DNA from: CAZHYV01 sp964537055
GTDB lineage: Bacteria > Myxococcota_A > Polyangia > Palsa-1104 > JAEUJZ01
DNA: 64,000 bases
Assembly (NCBI GenBank): GCA_964537055.1
Contig: CAZHYV010000006.1
Coordinates: forward strand, 62,001 to 126,000
Direction: 5' to 3'
Of the stretch, positions 16,334-25,520 are shown piece by piece. The notes beneath the pieces are model-generated. The model ran no database searches. It was not told the origin of the DNA and saw nothing but the letters and a program-made list of their open reading frames with translations. Position 1 is the first letter of the stretch; every line of letters begins with the position of its first letter. Position numbers and translations under genes: made by a program.

Positions 16334-19300
16334 TCACTTCAGCTCAACCGCTTCGGCCCCACATACTTTTTCTAAGGCTTGTAGAAGATCTTCGCTCGGG
16401 AGCACACGATAATGTAGAGGAAGCTCTGCATCGAAAATCCATTGTCCCGGTTTTCGAATCCGGAGGAGGGTTGGAACGCCGCCTGGATACTTTTTCAAGA
16501 CCTGTTGAATACACACTGCTTTTTCTTTGGTCATTTCTTCGGCGCTGCAATCGATGACAAGCTGGGACGTTTTTTGAAGCCTCCACTCAGAAAGAAGCCG
16601 AGCCTCTTTGAGGTGGAGTTTTTTCTGCTGGGATTCTCCTTCTCCCTCTGTCACCAGGGTCCCTGTAAGTAATAGGGGCTCGTCGCTTTTTAAGAGTGAT
16701 TCTGCCTCAGCAAAGGCTTTAGAGAAGCACACCACTTCGATGCTGCCATGGCTATCCTCGAGGTAGAAGAACGCCATTCGGCCATTCCCACTTTTCAGGG
16801 GTCGCTCTCGATAGTCGGTGACCACCCCTCCTATGATCATTTCTGTACGATCGGCGAAGCTTTCAATTTTATCCAGCCGCTGGGCTTGGGCTCGAGCAAG
16901 GTCCTTTTGGTACCGATCCATGGGGTGACCGCTCATATAAAATCCAAGCGCCTCCTTCTCGAAAGCAAGCTTCTGACGTAGTGGGAATTCTTCTAACGTT
17001 GGATAGCTTGGCTCAGGTTCTTTGCTTGACTGAGAAGAAGATTCGCTTAGCAGGCCAAACAGGGAAGTTTGTCCACTCTCTTTCTCACGCTGGAGCTTCT
17101 GAGCTCTCTCAATCGAGGCCTCCATCATGGCAAGTGCCTGGGCCCTTGAGGGAATTATGTCATCCAAAGCTCCAGCCTTAATGAGAGAATCGAGCGCTTT
17201 TTTGTTCACTCGACGTAGATCAACCTGCTCACTAAAGGAGAAGAGTGAGCGGAAGGCTCCGTCCTGCTTACGGGCCTCCAGCAAAGCCTCAACAGCGGAC
17301 TCTCCAACCCCTCGGATGGCAGAAAGACCAAAGCGAATCACCTTTTTTGTTTCTGGTGTTCCTGAATCTTTGATTCCTTTTACAGGCGGTTTTTGTAAGC
17401 TTTTCTTCTCGTTTATGTTTTGAGCATTAAGATGCTCGGTATTTTGAAGCCGAACTACCGAAAAGTTCATGTCGGATTGGTTTACATCGGGACGTAGGAC
17501 CTCGAGACCCATTGCGTTTGCTTCTTCAATATTTTTAACCACCTTATCAATGTCATCCTTGTCGCAGGTGAGCAAGCTGGCCATAAATTCATGGGGAAAA
17601 TGATACTTTAAATAAGCAGTCTGATACGTCAAAAGGCCATAGGCTGCGGAGTGAGATTTATTAAATCCATATCCAGCAAATGCGGCCATCAGATCAAAAA
17701 CCTCTGCGGCAAGGTGAGAGGAAATTCCCACCTTCTGTGCACCCTTTACAAAGTTTTCCTTCTCCTTTTCCATGACCTCTTTTTTCTTTTTACCCATGGC
17801 TCGGCGAAGAAGGTCAGCGCCCCCGAGAGAATATCCTGCCAATGCACGTGCAATCTGCATCACCTGCTCTTGGTAGACAATGACCCCATAGGTTTCTTTG
17901 AGGATTGGTTCCATCGCGGGATGGTGATAGGCAATCTTAGTGCGGCCATGCTTACGGTTGATAAAATCGTCGACCATACCACCTTCTAGGGGCCCGGGAC
18001 GGTACAGTGCACCTGCTGCAATGATGTCTTCAAATCGGTCGGGACGGAGACGTTTCACCAGATCGGTGAACCCACTTGATTCCATCTGAAAGACACCCAC
18101 GGTATTTCCGTCAGCAACCATCTTGTATACGTTTGCATCATCGAGGGGAATTGTCTTTAGATCAAACGATGGATTCTCCGCTTGAATCATCGAGACCGCA
18201 CCGTCAATCACAGTCAGGGTTTTGAGCCCCAAAAAGTCGAACTTCACCAGACCTGCCTCTTCGACCTCGTCTTTAGCATATTGGGTGACAATTTCTCCGT
18301 TTTGTCCTCGAGAGCAAGGAACGTAGTCCCACAAAGGACCATCCGAGATGACAATCCCTGCGGCATGCATTCCTGCATTGCGATGAAGGCCCTCGAGCGC
18401 TTGAGCGATTTCGATCACTTCTTTGTACTGAGGCCGCTCGGTCATGATTTGCTTAAATTTAGGTTCGTTATCGATCGCCCACTGCATCGTAACGGGGTGC
18501 CCTTCGACCAAATTGGGTAAGTTTTTGGTGAGATCGTTAAGCTCCGCAAAGGGAAGTCCCATGACTCGGCCTACGTCCTTAAGTGCGCTTTTGGCAGAGA
18601 GCGAACCAAACGTAATAATCTGCCCCACGCGATCTTTTCCATACTTTTCTGCGACATACTTAATGACTTCGTCGCGACGGTTCATACAGAAATCAATATC
18701 AAAATCGGGCATGGAGATGCGCTCGGGATTTAAAAACCGCTCGAAAAGAAGGTTGTAGGGGATGGGATCGAGGTCTGTGATTTGCATTGCATAGGCCACC
18801 AACGAGCCTGCACCAGACCCCCTTCCTGGACCGACGGGGATCCCTTTCTCCTTTGAGTAGCGAATAAAGTCCCAAACGATGAGAAAATAGCTAGGGAAGT
18901 CCATCTGGACAATCACCTGGATCTCACGCTCGAGCTGTGCTCGATACTGATCGGGATCGAATCTTTTTCCGATCTTTTGAAATTCTTCGAAACGCTTTAA
19001 CAACCCTTCCTCGGCAATCTTTCGGAAGTATCCCGCCGTATCGTACCCCGTGGGGATGTGGTAACGCGGCAGCATGGTCGATCCCAGCTTCAGTTCGAAA
19101 TTGCACTCGTTCGCAATTTTGACGGTGTTTTCTAAGGCCTCGGGCATGTCGTGGAACGCTTTAGAAAATTCTTCCCCACTTTTAATATAGTAAGAAGCAA
19201 GCTCGTGACGGAGCCGCTTTTCATCCGTCAGAGTTTTCCCTAGCTGAATGGCCATGAGCACTTCGTGGGCTTTGGCATCGCTTTTTTGTACGTAGTGGCA

Positions 19301-19912
19301 ATCTCCAGTGGCAACCAGGGGGATGCCGGTCTCTCGGCTCATTTTGCGCCAAGACTCATTCACTTTTTCTTGGTCTTCAAGACCGTTCGGCTGGATTTCT
19401 AGATAAAAGCATCCTGGTTCAAAAATGTCCTTGTACTCCAGGGCCACCTGCTTGGCTTGTTCGTATCCATTCTTTAACAAAGTCTCTGCCAGTTCTCCCC
19501 CCAGACATGATGATAGCCCGATCAGCCCGTTTCGCCGATCTCGTAGAATCTTTTTATCGATACGAGGATGGTAGTAAAATCCTTCTAAAAATCCCATGGA
19601 GTTTAAAAATGTGAGATTCCGGAAACCTTCTTCATTCTTGGCAAGGAGAATCAGGTGGTAATTCCTTCGGTTCTGCCGATCGAAGCGATCGGCACAGATG
19701 TACGTTTCGCAACCGAAGATCGGCTTTATCCCTTGCGCTTTGGCCTGTTTATAAAAGTCTAACGTGCCGAAAAGATTACCATGATCGGTCAATGCCACCG
19801 TATTCATCTTTAATTCGTGAAGTCGCGGAAATAGATCCTTTAAGCGAATTGCACCGTCGAGAAGGCTGTACTGGCTGTGCATGTGAAGATGGGTGAATTC
19901 GGTGGCGCGCAT
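16334..19912 (-). CDS. dnaE: DNA polymerase III alpha subunit (replicative polymerase)
   Basis: This 1192-residue catalytic subunit of the chromosomal replicase is close in length to E. coli DnaE. An N-terminal PHP domain starts FTHLHMHSQYSLLDG. The polymerase palm has GPGRGSGAGSLVAYAM (about 361-376) and the catalytic aspartates in PDFDIDFC (Asp403, Asp405). The third catalytic aspartate is in VKFDFLGLKTL. A helix-hairpin-helix region, an OB fold near residue 1000 (MIIGGVVTDYRERPLKSG) and a C-terminal tail follow. The start MRATEFTHLH agrees with the family. It appears monocistronic; the 191 bases downstream and 230 bases upstream hold no gene. Confidence 0.97.
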   Translation of the reverse strand: MRATEFTHLHMHSQYSLLDGAIRLKDLFPRLHELKMNTVALTDHGNLFGTLDFYKQAKAQGIKPIFGCETYICADRFDRQNRRNYHLILLAKNEEGFRNLTFLNSMGFLEGFYYHPRIDKKILRDRRNGLIGLSSCLGGELAETLLKNGYEQAKQVALEYKDIFEPGCFYLEIQPNGLEDQEKVNESWRKMSRETGIPLVATGDCHYVQKSDAKAHEVLMAIQLGKTLTDEKRLRHELASYYIKSGEEFSKAFHDMPEALENTVKIANECNFELKLGSTMLPRYHIPTGYDTAGYFRKIAEEGLLKRFEEFQKIGKRFDPDQYRAQLEREIQVIVQMDFPSYFLIVWDFIRYSKEKGIPVGPGRGSGAGSLVAYAMQITDLDPIPYNLLFERFLNPERISMPDFDIDFCMNRRDEVIKYVAEKYGKDRVGQIITFGSLSAKSALKDVGRVMGLPFAELNDLTKNLPNLVEGHPVTMQWAIDNEPKFKQIMTERPQYKEVIEIAQALEGLHRNAGMHAAGIVISDGPLWDYVPCSRGQNGEIVTQYAKDEVEEAGLVKFDFLGLKTLTVIDGAVSMIQAENPSFDLKTIPLDDANVYKMVADGNTVGVFQMESSGFTDLVKRLRPDRFEDIIAAGALYRPGPLEGGMVDDFINRKHGRTKIAYHHPAMEPILKETYGVIVYQEQVMQIARALAGYSLGGADLLRRAMGKKKKEVMEKEKENFVKGAQKVGISSHLAAEVFDLMAAFAGYGFNKSHSAAYGLLTYQTAYLKYHFPHEFMASLLTCDKDDIDKVVKNIEEANAMGLEVLRPDVNQSDMNFSVVRLQNTEHLNAQNINEKKSLQKPPVKGIKDSGTPETKKVIRFGLSAIRGVGESAVEALLEARKQDGAFRSLFSFSEQVDLRRVNKKALDSLIKAGALDDIIPSRAQALAMMEASIERAQKLQREKESGQTSLFGLLSESSSQSSKEPEPSYPTLEEFPLRQKLAFEKEALGFYMSGHPMDRYQKDLARAQAQRLDKIESFADRTEMIIGGVVTDYRERPLKSGNGRMAFFYLEDSHGSIEVVCFSKAFAEAESLLKSDEPLLLTGTLVTEGEGESQQKKLHLKEARLLSEWRLQKTSQLVIDCSAEEMTKEKAVCIQQVLKKYPGGVPTLLRIRKPGQWIFDAELPLHYRVLPSEDLLQALEKVCGAEAVELK

Positions 19913-20142
19913 AACCTATTGGGGTAGTATAAATGGGTTGCTTAGTCAACCTAGGTTGGCGAAGAAACAAGGGTCTCTCTCAAGAAAAATATTTCTCTGC
20001 CAGGATGCTTTTGAATCATGGGTTTCTAACGCCTAGCAAGAAGCCAAGCAGGCCAATACTCGTGAGAGTAAAGTTTGAGGAAAAGTTAAGAAAGGAAAGA
20101 GTGCAGGTGAATGGAGCGAGGTATCAGTGGGCCGGTTCTGCC

Positions 20143-20955
20143 CTACTGGATCAAATGAGAAAGGTTCCAGGTTGTTAGGACGAGGTCTTTTGCAGAGGTT
20201 GGAAGCTGTACCAGAATCGGTTTCTTCTTCGGTTCTAACCACCGCAAAACCGTAAGTAAATCCTCTTCTACAAGGGCTGTGCAGCCGGCTGTCGGCTTTC
20301 CCGGTGGTGGTGCGACGTGGAGAAAAATACAGCTGCCAGCACCAGGTTTTGGTAATTTCATATTATATTCTAGGACAATCATATACTTATAGTGGTCAGT
20401 AGACATGCGTAGATGCTCATCTGAATTCCAAGGAGGCTTATTCTCGGCGTGAGCACGACGCAATTGGGCATAATCGGGCGATGCCACATCATCCACACAT
20501 CGGTCTAGCCAATCAGAGGGGTGATAGGGCCAGGTTACTCCTCTAGGAGGAAAGCCGGCATACCCCCAAAGATCAGAAAGAGTAATAAGCCCAATGGGAG
20601 AACGTCCGTCGCCCTCTCTTTTGAGGGGAGTGCTGGCCTCAGGAAGTGGAGGTGCCCCTGTTTCGCTAGGCCAGGCTACGCCGTTACGCCCAACCCATAC
20701 GGGAAGCGGCGTTCCCACTTTACGAAAGGGTTCTGTCAGCGAAGCGCGTTCGTAACGTTGTAGAGTGCCTGTTTGCGAATTCCAAGTAGGGACCTCTACC
20801 CAAAGGAGCTGGAGGCTAGCAGAAAGAGAAGGGGACTTTTTTGGGGTTTCAATCTGTTGTTTCTTGCAACCAACGTAGATGCTTACCCAGAGAGGAAAGC
20901 TTATGGTGAAAAGAACACGAACAGTTCGATAAAAGATGGGAGGTAAAGGCGTCAT
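20143..20955 (-). CDS. L,D-transpeptidase (YkuD-type) family protein
   Basis: This 270-residue protein has an N-terminal membrane or signal segment (residues about 8-27). Its last ~150 residues match the ErfK/YbiS-like branch of L,D-transpeptidases. The hallmarks are GDGRSPIGL, a conserved CVDDVASPDY segment and the catalytic motif FLHVAPPPGKPTAGCTAL with the nucleophilic cysteine and the HxxP histidine strand. These enzymes form 3-3 peptidoglycan crosslinks or anchor lipoproteins to the wall in the periplasm. Substrate specificity is unknown. It is the downstream gene of a run of three minus-strand genes, but the 49-base gap to the next one makes cotranscription uncertain. Confidence 0.8.
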   Translation of the reverse strand: MTPLPPIFYRTVRVLFTISFPLWVSIYVGCKKQQIETPKKSPSLSASLQLLWVEVPTWNSQTGTLQRYERASLTEPFRKVGTPLPVWVGRNGVAWPSETGAPPLPEASTPLKREGDGRSPIGLITLSDLWGYAGFPPRGVTWPYHPSDWLDRCVDDVASPDYAQLRRAHAENKPPWNSDEHLRMSTDHYKYMIVLEYNMKLPKPGAGSCIFLHVAPPPGKPTAGCTALVEEDLLTVLRWLEPKKKPILVQLPTSAKDLVLTTWNLSHLIQ

Positions 20956-21004
20956 TATCAGAAGATCGTGCGCGAGGAGAAGGGCTTTGTCAAAAAAGAG
21001 AATT

Positions 21005-21601
21005 TTAGATAAGTTGCATCGTGTGGAGGTTATCTAAAATGACATTGAACTCCTTGGAGAGTGAAGAGAGGACAAGTTTCCCGTTTATTTTTTTGAAAAC
21101 TAAAAAAGGATAAACGTTCCGGACAAGCTTCCCACTTTCAGGAGGTTTGTTCTGAGCGTAAGGATTCTCTGCCGCTTCAGCTTTTAGTTTGATGTAGACA
21201 ACTGTTCCATCTGAAGAGGGCGCTAGACCTCCTAACCCAACGGGTTTTGCCTCCTTAAGTAAAATAAGGAGAATGGCGGCCATGCTTAAGGCTGATGGTT
21301 CGTGGGGCCTTGATACGATGGCATCCCCATCTCGCATAGCAAGAAGTAGACGAACCATCTTAGAGCGAGGCTCGACAGAATCTTTAAAAAGGGAGCTAAT
21401 GTCATCTTCCGTCAAAACTTTCTCTTTCGTTACTTCTGCGAGCTTCTCCATATCTTTTTCAAAAGTCTGATACCACTTGGGATATTCTTTTTGAACCTCT
21501 CTTATTTTCAGTTCATCTTTTTTGGTGAGTGAAAATCCTGAAAGAGGAAGAAGGCATACGAGCAAAGTACTCAAACAATAAAGAATTTTTCTAAAGATCA
21601 T
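21005..21601 (-). CDS. Exported protein of unknown function
   Basis: This 198-residue product has an N-terminal signal peptide (hydrophobic residues about 6-22, cleavage near LSGFS). The mature part is rich in Lys/Glu helices followed by short strands in the second half (GTVVYIKLKAEA, YPFLVFKKINGKLVLSSLS). No family or catalytic motif was recognised. The gene lies 20 bases downstream of another unknown exported protein (21622-22260), so the two are probably cotranscribed and may act together in the cell envelope. Confidence 0.6.
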   Translation of the reverse strand: MIFRKILYCLSTLLVCLLPLSGFSLTKKDELKIREVQKEYPKWYQTFEKDMEKLAEVTKEKVLTEDDISSLFKDSVEPRSKMVRLLLAMRDGDAIVSRPHEPSALSMAAILLILLKEAKPVGLGGLAPSSDGTVVYIKLKAEAAENPYAQNKPPESGKLVRNVYPFLVFKKINGKLVLSSLSKEFNVILDNLHTMQLI

Positions 21602-21621
21602 ACGATTCTCTCCTAGTGACC

Positions 21622-22260
21622 TTATTTATAATCAGATAACTTTTTTGATAAAATGCGAATCAGCTGGACCCTCGATTTATCTACTCGAAGCACCATTGTT
21701 TTTATGTGAGTCTCTGCTGCACAGGGCTCGGCAAGAAGTGTAAGCATTACCTCTTTTCCTTTTCGGTTGAGTGCTGGAGCTCCTACCGTATAATCAACAA
21801 CAGTATTTGCCTTTTGGCTCTCTTCGTCACACTTTTGGGTTCCGACATGGACGTCATTGAGGGCTGTAGTCTCAAGCTTTGCAACAAACTCTTCAGGTAG
21901 GAGGAAATAGTCCTGGTTTTTAAGTATTTGGTCCACCGAGGAAAAGGTTTTTTGTCTCACTTTTGTTTCCATATCGTACGAAATGTACTGAACCTTGATC
22001 GGAAGCTTGATATACATTTTTAGCGTATCAGCAGATTTCTCTTTCACGGCGTGTTGATAACCAATAAGAAATGATGTGAGATTTGGCTCACTCTGTATTT
22101 GATAAGGGTTTGATGTTGTTTCTCCTAGCTTTTCTGCCTGCGCAATCGTGCTTCCTCCCTGTAGATATCCAATCAAACCTAGGCCAAGGGCAAGCCACCG
22201 TAAAGAGGTTCGGGTGCGTAAACATAAAGAGAAAAGAGAAGTGATTCTTATTAGGGGCAT
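21622..22260 (-). CDS. Exported protein of unknown function
   Basis: This 212-residue product has an N-terminal hydrophobic segment (about residues 20-40) that fits a signal peptide. The mature region shows an alternating pattern (LPIKVQYISYDMETK, KEVMLTLLAEPC, IKTMVLRVDKSRVQLIRI) like a small beta-rich domain of the NTF2 or SnoaL type, but I cannot assign a family. It is upstream of, and close to, the next unknown exported gene, and it is divergent from the M16 peptidase operon across about 200 bases. Confidence 0.6.
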   Translation of the reverse strand: MPLIRITSLFSLCLRTRTSLRWLALGLGLIGYLQGGSTIAQAEKLGETTSNPYQIQSEPNLTSFLIGYQHAVKEKSADTLKMYIKLPIKVQYISYDMETKVRQKTFSSVDQILKNQDYFLLPEEFVAKLETTALNDVHVGTQKCDEESQKANTVVDYTVGAPALNRKGKEVMLTLLAEPCAAETHIKTMVLRVDKSRVQLIRILSKKLSDYK

Positions 22261-22373
22261 ACAAGTTCCTCCAGTCCTGGATAGTCATTGATCCATACTT
22301 CATAAAACCAGGCAATTTAATCGTGACGTTTATGTACAATTGTGCAAAAATTTCTCTCCCATCCGAAATAAAG

Positions 22374-22391
22374 CTAGTCTACCTAGACTAG
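22374..22391. promoter_or_regulatory. Inverted repeat upstream of the M16 operon
   Basis: CTAGTCT and AGACTAG form a perfect 7-base inverted repeat with a 4-base spacer, 74 bases upstream of the first M16 gene. The symmetry suggests a dimeric regulator site. No matching second copy was noticed elsewhere in the window. Confidence 0.35.
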
Positions 22392-22464
22392 GAAAACAGC
22401 AAGTGTATTATGAGGAAAAAATCTATTCTAGATGCCTAACAAGATTTACGAAGAGGAATCATGC

Positions 22465-24030
22465 ATGAAAAGGACACTTCTAATCTCTCTCTATCTAAAA
22501 ACATTGTTTCTTGGAATGCTCCTGTCGAGCATTAGAATTTTTGCCGAGCCCTCCATCGATTCTAATAGACATTTTATCGATGAGAAAGAATGGGAGAAAA
22601 GGGTTACGGTCAAAAAACTTAACAATGGGCTTACGGTAATTCTCATTGAGAGGCATGAAGTACCTATCTTTTCTGCTTTTCTCCGTGTCAATGCCGGCTC
22701 TGTGAATGAAGAAGTCGGAAAGACAGGACTGGCGCATATGTTTGAGCATATGGCATTTCAAGGGACAAGTCTTATCGGAACTACCCAATGGGAGAAGGAG
22801 AAAGCTGCTCTGGAGAAGTTAGAAGTATCGTACCAAGCGTACCAGCAAGAACAACGCAAAGGGAAGGAGAAAGACGAGCACAAGCTTAAAGAGCTTGCCG
22901 AGGCTTTGGAGAAGGCTCAAGTAGAGGCGGATGCTTTTGTAAAGAGAAACGAATTTTCCAAAATCGCCGGTCAGGCAGGCTGCCCTGATTTAAATGCCTA
23001 CACCAACTCCACAGAAACAGGCTATATGAACTCGTTTCCTATCAGCCAATTTGAGATTTGGGCATATCTTGAGTCCGAACGACTACGAAAACCCGTTATG
23101 CGCGAGTTTTACCGAGAGAGAGCTTCTGTCCAAGAAGAGCGAAGGATGCGCACAGAGAGTAACCCAACTGGGCGGCTCATCGAGCAGTTTTATGCGGCTG
23201 CTTTTCTGGCTCATCCTTATCACCAACCTCCGATAGGGTGGCCCTCGGACATCCAGACACTCTCAGCAACTGACGCTAAGACCTTCTGGGAAGACTACTA
23301 TGCACCCTCGAACGTGATTTTGTCCTTGGCTGGTGGCCTAAATCCATCGGAGGTCATGCCTATCATCGAAGCCTATTTTGGTCGAATTCCAAGCCGTCCT
23401 GGAAAAGTCCCGTCTTTGCCAGTAGAGCCTCTTCAAAATGCCGAACGGCAGGTGATTCTCACAGAGGATGCAGAACCTGTTTACATCGAGGGGTATCATC
23501 GGGGAAACTTTCAAGATCCAGACGATAGTGTCTATGACCTCATCGAAATCATTTTGGTGAAGGGGAAAACCTCGAGGTTGTATAAAAGCTTAGTGGTAAA
23601 ACAAAAAATTGCGGCCGCTGTTGATGCCGAAGCTTGCACGCCATCAGGAGAATACCCTTGTCTGTTTGCCCTTGAAGCTCTACCGATGAAAGGTCATACT
23701 GCGAGAGAAGTCCGAAAGGTGCTACATGCGCAGATCGAAATACTAAAACAGAGAGGCGTCTCTCAGGAAGAACTTGAGTCCGCAAAACGTAAGATCAAAG
23801 TCAGTATTTTGGATACTATGACGAAAAATATGGATCTGGCCATTCTGTTTGCGAAGCTTCACCATTTTTATAAAGATTGGAAAGAGGGCATTCGTCAGAT
23901 CAGCTTGTACGACAAAGTCACCATCGAAGACATTAAGCGAGTGGCTCAAAAAACATTTCGATCAACAAACCGCACTGCCGCCTGGATCGAACAGAGGTCC
24001 GCGTCTTCCTCAATGATGGGAGTGCAATAA
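22465..24030 (+). CDS. M16 zinc metallopeptidase, catalytic subunit (pair 1)
   Basis: The start at ATG 22465 follows an AGAGGA ribosome site and precedes a signal peptide; an upstream ATG at 22432 adds 11 unlikely residues. The 521-residue product is an insulinase/pitrilysin-type peptidase. The inverted zinc motif HMFEH lies at residues 91-95, and the downstream zinc-ligand glutamate lies in the REFYRERASVQEERR region. A lysine/glutamate-rich coiled-coil insert between them is usual for this subfamily. A middle segment carries AHPYHQPPIGWPSD. Such proteins degrade unfolded peptides in the periplasm and often need a non-catalytic M16 partner, which follows here with a TAATG overlap. It is first in a four-gene operon. 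Confidence 0.9.
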   Translation: MKRTLLISLYLKTLFLGMLLSSIRIFAEPSIDSNRHFIDEKEWEKRVTVKKLNNGLTVILIERHEVPIFSAFLRVNAGSVNEEVGKTGLAHMFEHMAFQGTSLIGTTQWEKEKAALEKLEVSYQAYQQEQRKGKEKDEHKLKELAEALEKAQVEADAFVKRNEFSKIAGQAGCPDLNAYTNSTETGYMNSFPISQFEIWAYLESERLRKPVMREFYRERASVQEERRMRTESNPTGRLIEQFYAAAFLAHPYHQPPIGWPSDIQTLSATDAKTFWEDYYAPSNVILSLAGGLNPSEVMPIIEAYFGRIPSRPGKVPSLPVEPLQNAERQVILTEDAEPVYIEGYHRGNFQDPDDSVYDLIEIILVKGKTSRLYKSLVVKQKIAAAVDAEACTPSGEYPCLFALEALPMKGHTAREVRKVLHAQIEILKQRGVSQEELESAKRKIKVSILDTMTKNMDLAILFAKLHHFYKDWKEGIRQISLYDKVTIEDIKRVAQKTFRSTNRTAAWIEQRSASSSMMGVQ

Positions 24031-25520
24031 TGGGTATCCTTTTTAGGTATTTGCCAAACAAGGTATGTATTCTAGGTCTGATGCTGGCCGTTCTCTTTGC
24101 TCAGGAAGCAAGGGTCTTTGCAAAAGGACCCCCGAAAGTTTCTGTAGCCGTCTATCCTAGCCAAATCAAAGTTCCTCCTCTGAGAAAGGTAGAATTGCAA
24201 AAACCAGAACGGATCCAACTTGAAAATGGAATGATTCTTCTTTTGCAGCCGGATCATGAGCTTCCAATGATTTCCATGAATATCTTGGTCCGGGGGGGAA
24301 CTTTAGAGGAACCGGCAGAGAAGGTAGGGTTGGTTGAGGTGTATGGACAAACGTGGCTTTCTGGAGGGACCAAAACAGCCACAGGAGATCAGCTTCAGGA
24401 ATACTTTGAGAAACGAGCAATCATAGCTACCTCATTGGCAGATACAGAAAAGACGTTACTTTCTCTTCGTTGTCTCAAAGAACATTTTGATGAAGCCTCA
24501 GTTCGATTTTTTGATGTGCTTCGCAATCCCATGTTTCGAGAAGAAAAGATCACCCTTGCCAAAAAACAGATCCTTACTGCGCTTGCAATTGAGAAGGATG
24601 ATCCCCAGCGAGTTACTCTACGAGAGGCAAATAAACTAGTTTATGGGCAAATTCATCCGCTTGCAAGATATGCAGACCCTACAACACTCGCTCGAGTTCA
24701 AAGAAAGGATCTACTCGAGTGGCACAGGAATCACGTCTACCCGAACCAAATAATGATCTTAGTGAGTGGAGATTTCAATTCCAAGGAGATGGAGCAAACA
24801 TTGCGGCAGCAGTTTGACGCTTGGCGCAGAGGTCCTGCATACCAAGAGCCTACGTTATCTTTTGCAAAGACAAGCCCTGGGCTCTTCTTTGTATCAAAGA
24901 AAGATGTCACGCAATCGAATATTATTTTCGTTCAGTTAGGGCAAACAAAGAAAAATCCTGACTATTATGCTCTAGAAGTTCTCAATCAAATCATTGATGG
25001 CAATGCTATGACAGGACGATTTTTTGAACACCTAAGAGCGGAGCAAGGTCTTGCATACCACACTCAGGGAGGAATCGGAATAGATTGGAAATTTCCATCT
25101 ATAACTTATGCATACTTAGGCACCCAAAGTCAAAGTACTGTGAAGGCGGTTAAAGCCATCTATAAGGAAATCGAGGGGTTTATCGAGCATGCTCCTACCA
25201 AAGAAGAGGTAGAATTGGCCAAGGAACGGCTCCTGAATTCGTTTGTGTTTCGGTTCCAGAATAAGATGGACGTCCTTTCTAATCTTGCTGAGCTTGAGTT
25301 AAATAGCTATCCTTCAGATTGGACAGAAAGATTCCCTGAGGAGATTAAGAAAGTCACCGTGGAGGATGTAAACCGAGCTATTTCGAAATACCTTCAGGCA
25401 AAAGACTTTGCCGTTCTGGTCGTCGGAAATGAAGACGATTTTGGTACGCCTTTATCGACGTTAGGTCCAGTGACTAAACTAAAGCCTAAGATCGATATAG
25501 GAAGGAAGATAGTGAAATGA
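24030..25520 (+). CDS. M16 family protein, non-catalytic partner (pair 1)
   Basis: This 496-residue exported protein has the M16 fold but lacks HxxEH. The corresponding region reads VGLVEVYGQTWLSGG, so it cannot bind the catalytic zinc. It keeps the arginine-tyrosine pair used by M16 partners to hold substrate (GRFFEHLRAEQGLAYHTQGG). In two-subunit M16 enzymes the inactive chain completes the active site of the catalytic chain. Overlap of its start with the previous stop (TAATG), and of its own stop with the next start (ATGA), points to coupled translation and fixed stoichiometry. The signal peptide covers about residues 8-33. Confidence 0.88.
   Translation: MGILFRYLPNKVCILGLMLAVLFAQEARVFAKGPPKVSVAVYPSQIKVPPLRKVELQKPERIQLENGMILLLQPDHELPMISMNILVRGGTLEEPAEKVGLVEVYGQTWLSGGTKTATGDQLQEYFEKRAIIATSLADTEKTLLSLRCLKEHFDEASVRFFDVLRNPMFREEKITLAKKQILTALAIEKDDPQRVTLREANKLVYGQIHPLARYADPTTLARVQRKDLLEWHRNHVYPNQIMILVSGDFNSKEMEQTLRQQFDAWRRGPAYQEPTLSFAKTSPGLFFVSKKDVTQSNIIFVQLGQTKKNPDYYALEVLNQIIDGNAMTGRFFEHLRAEQGLAYHTQGGIGIDWKFPSITYAYLGTQSQSTVKAVKAIYKEIEGFIEHAPTKEEVELAKERLLNSFVFRFQNKMDVLSNLAELELNSYPSDWTERFPEEIKKVTVEDVNRAISKYLQAKDFAVLVVGNEDDFGTPLSTLGPVTKLKPKIDIGRKIVK

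Noticed and set aside
22333..22357. Fourth copy of the TGTGCA palindrome before the M16 operon
   Set aside because: Only the left arm TGTGCA is present; the right arm does not match at the proper spacing.
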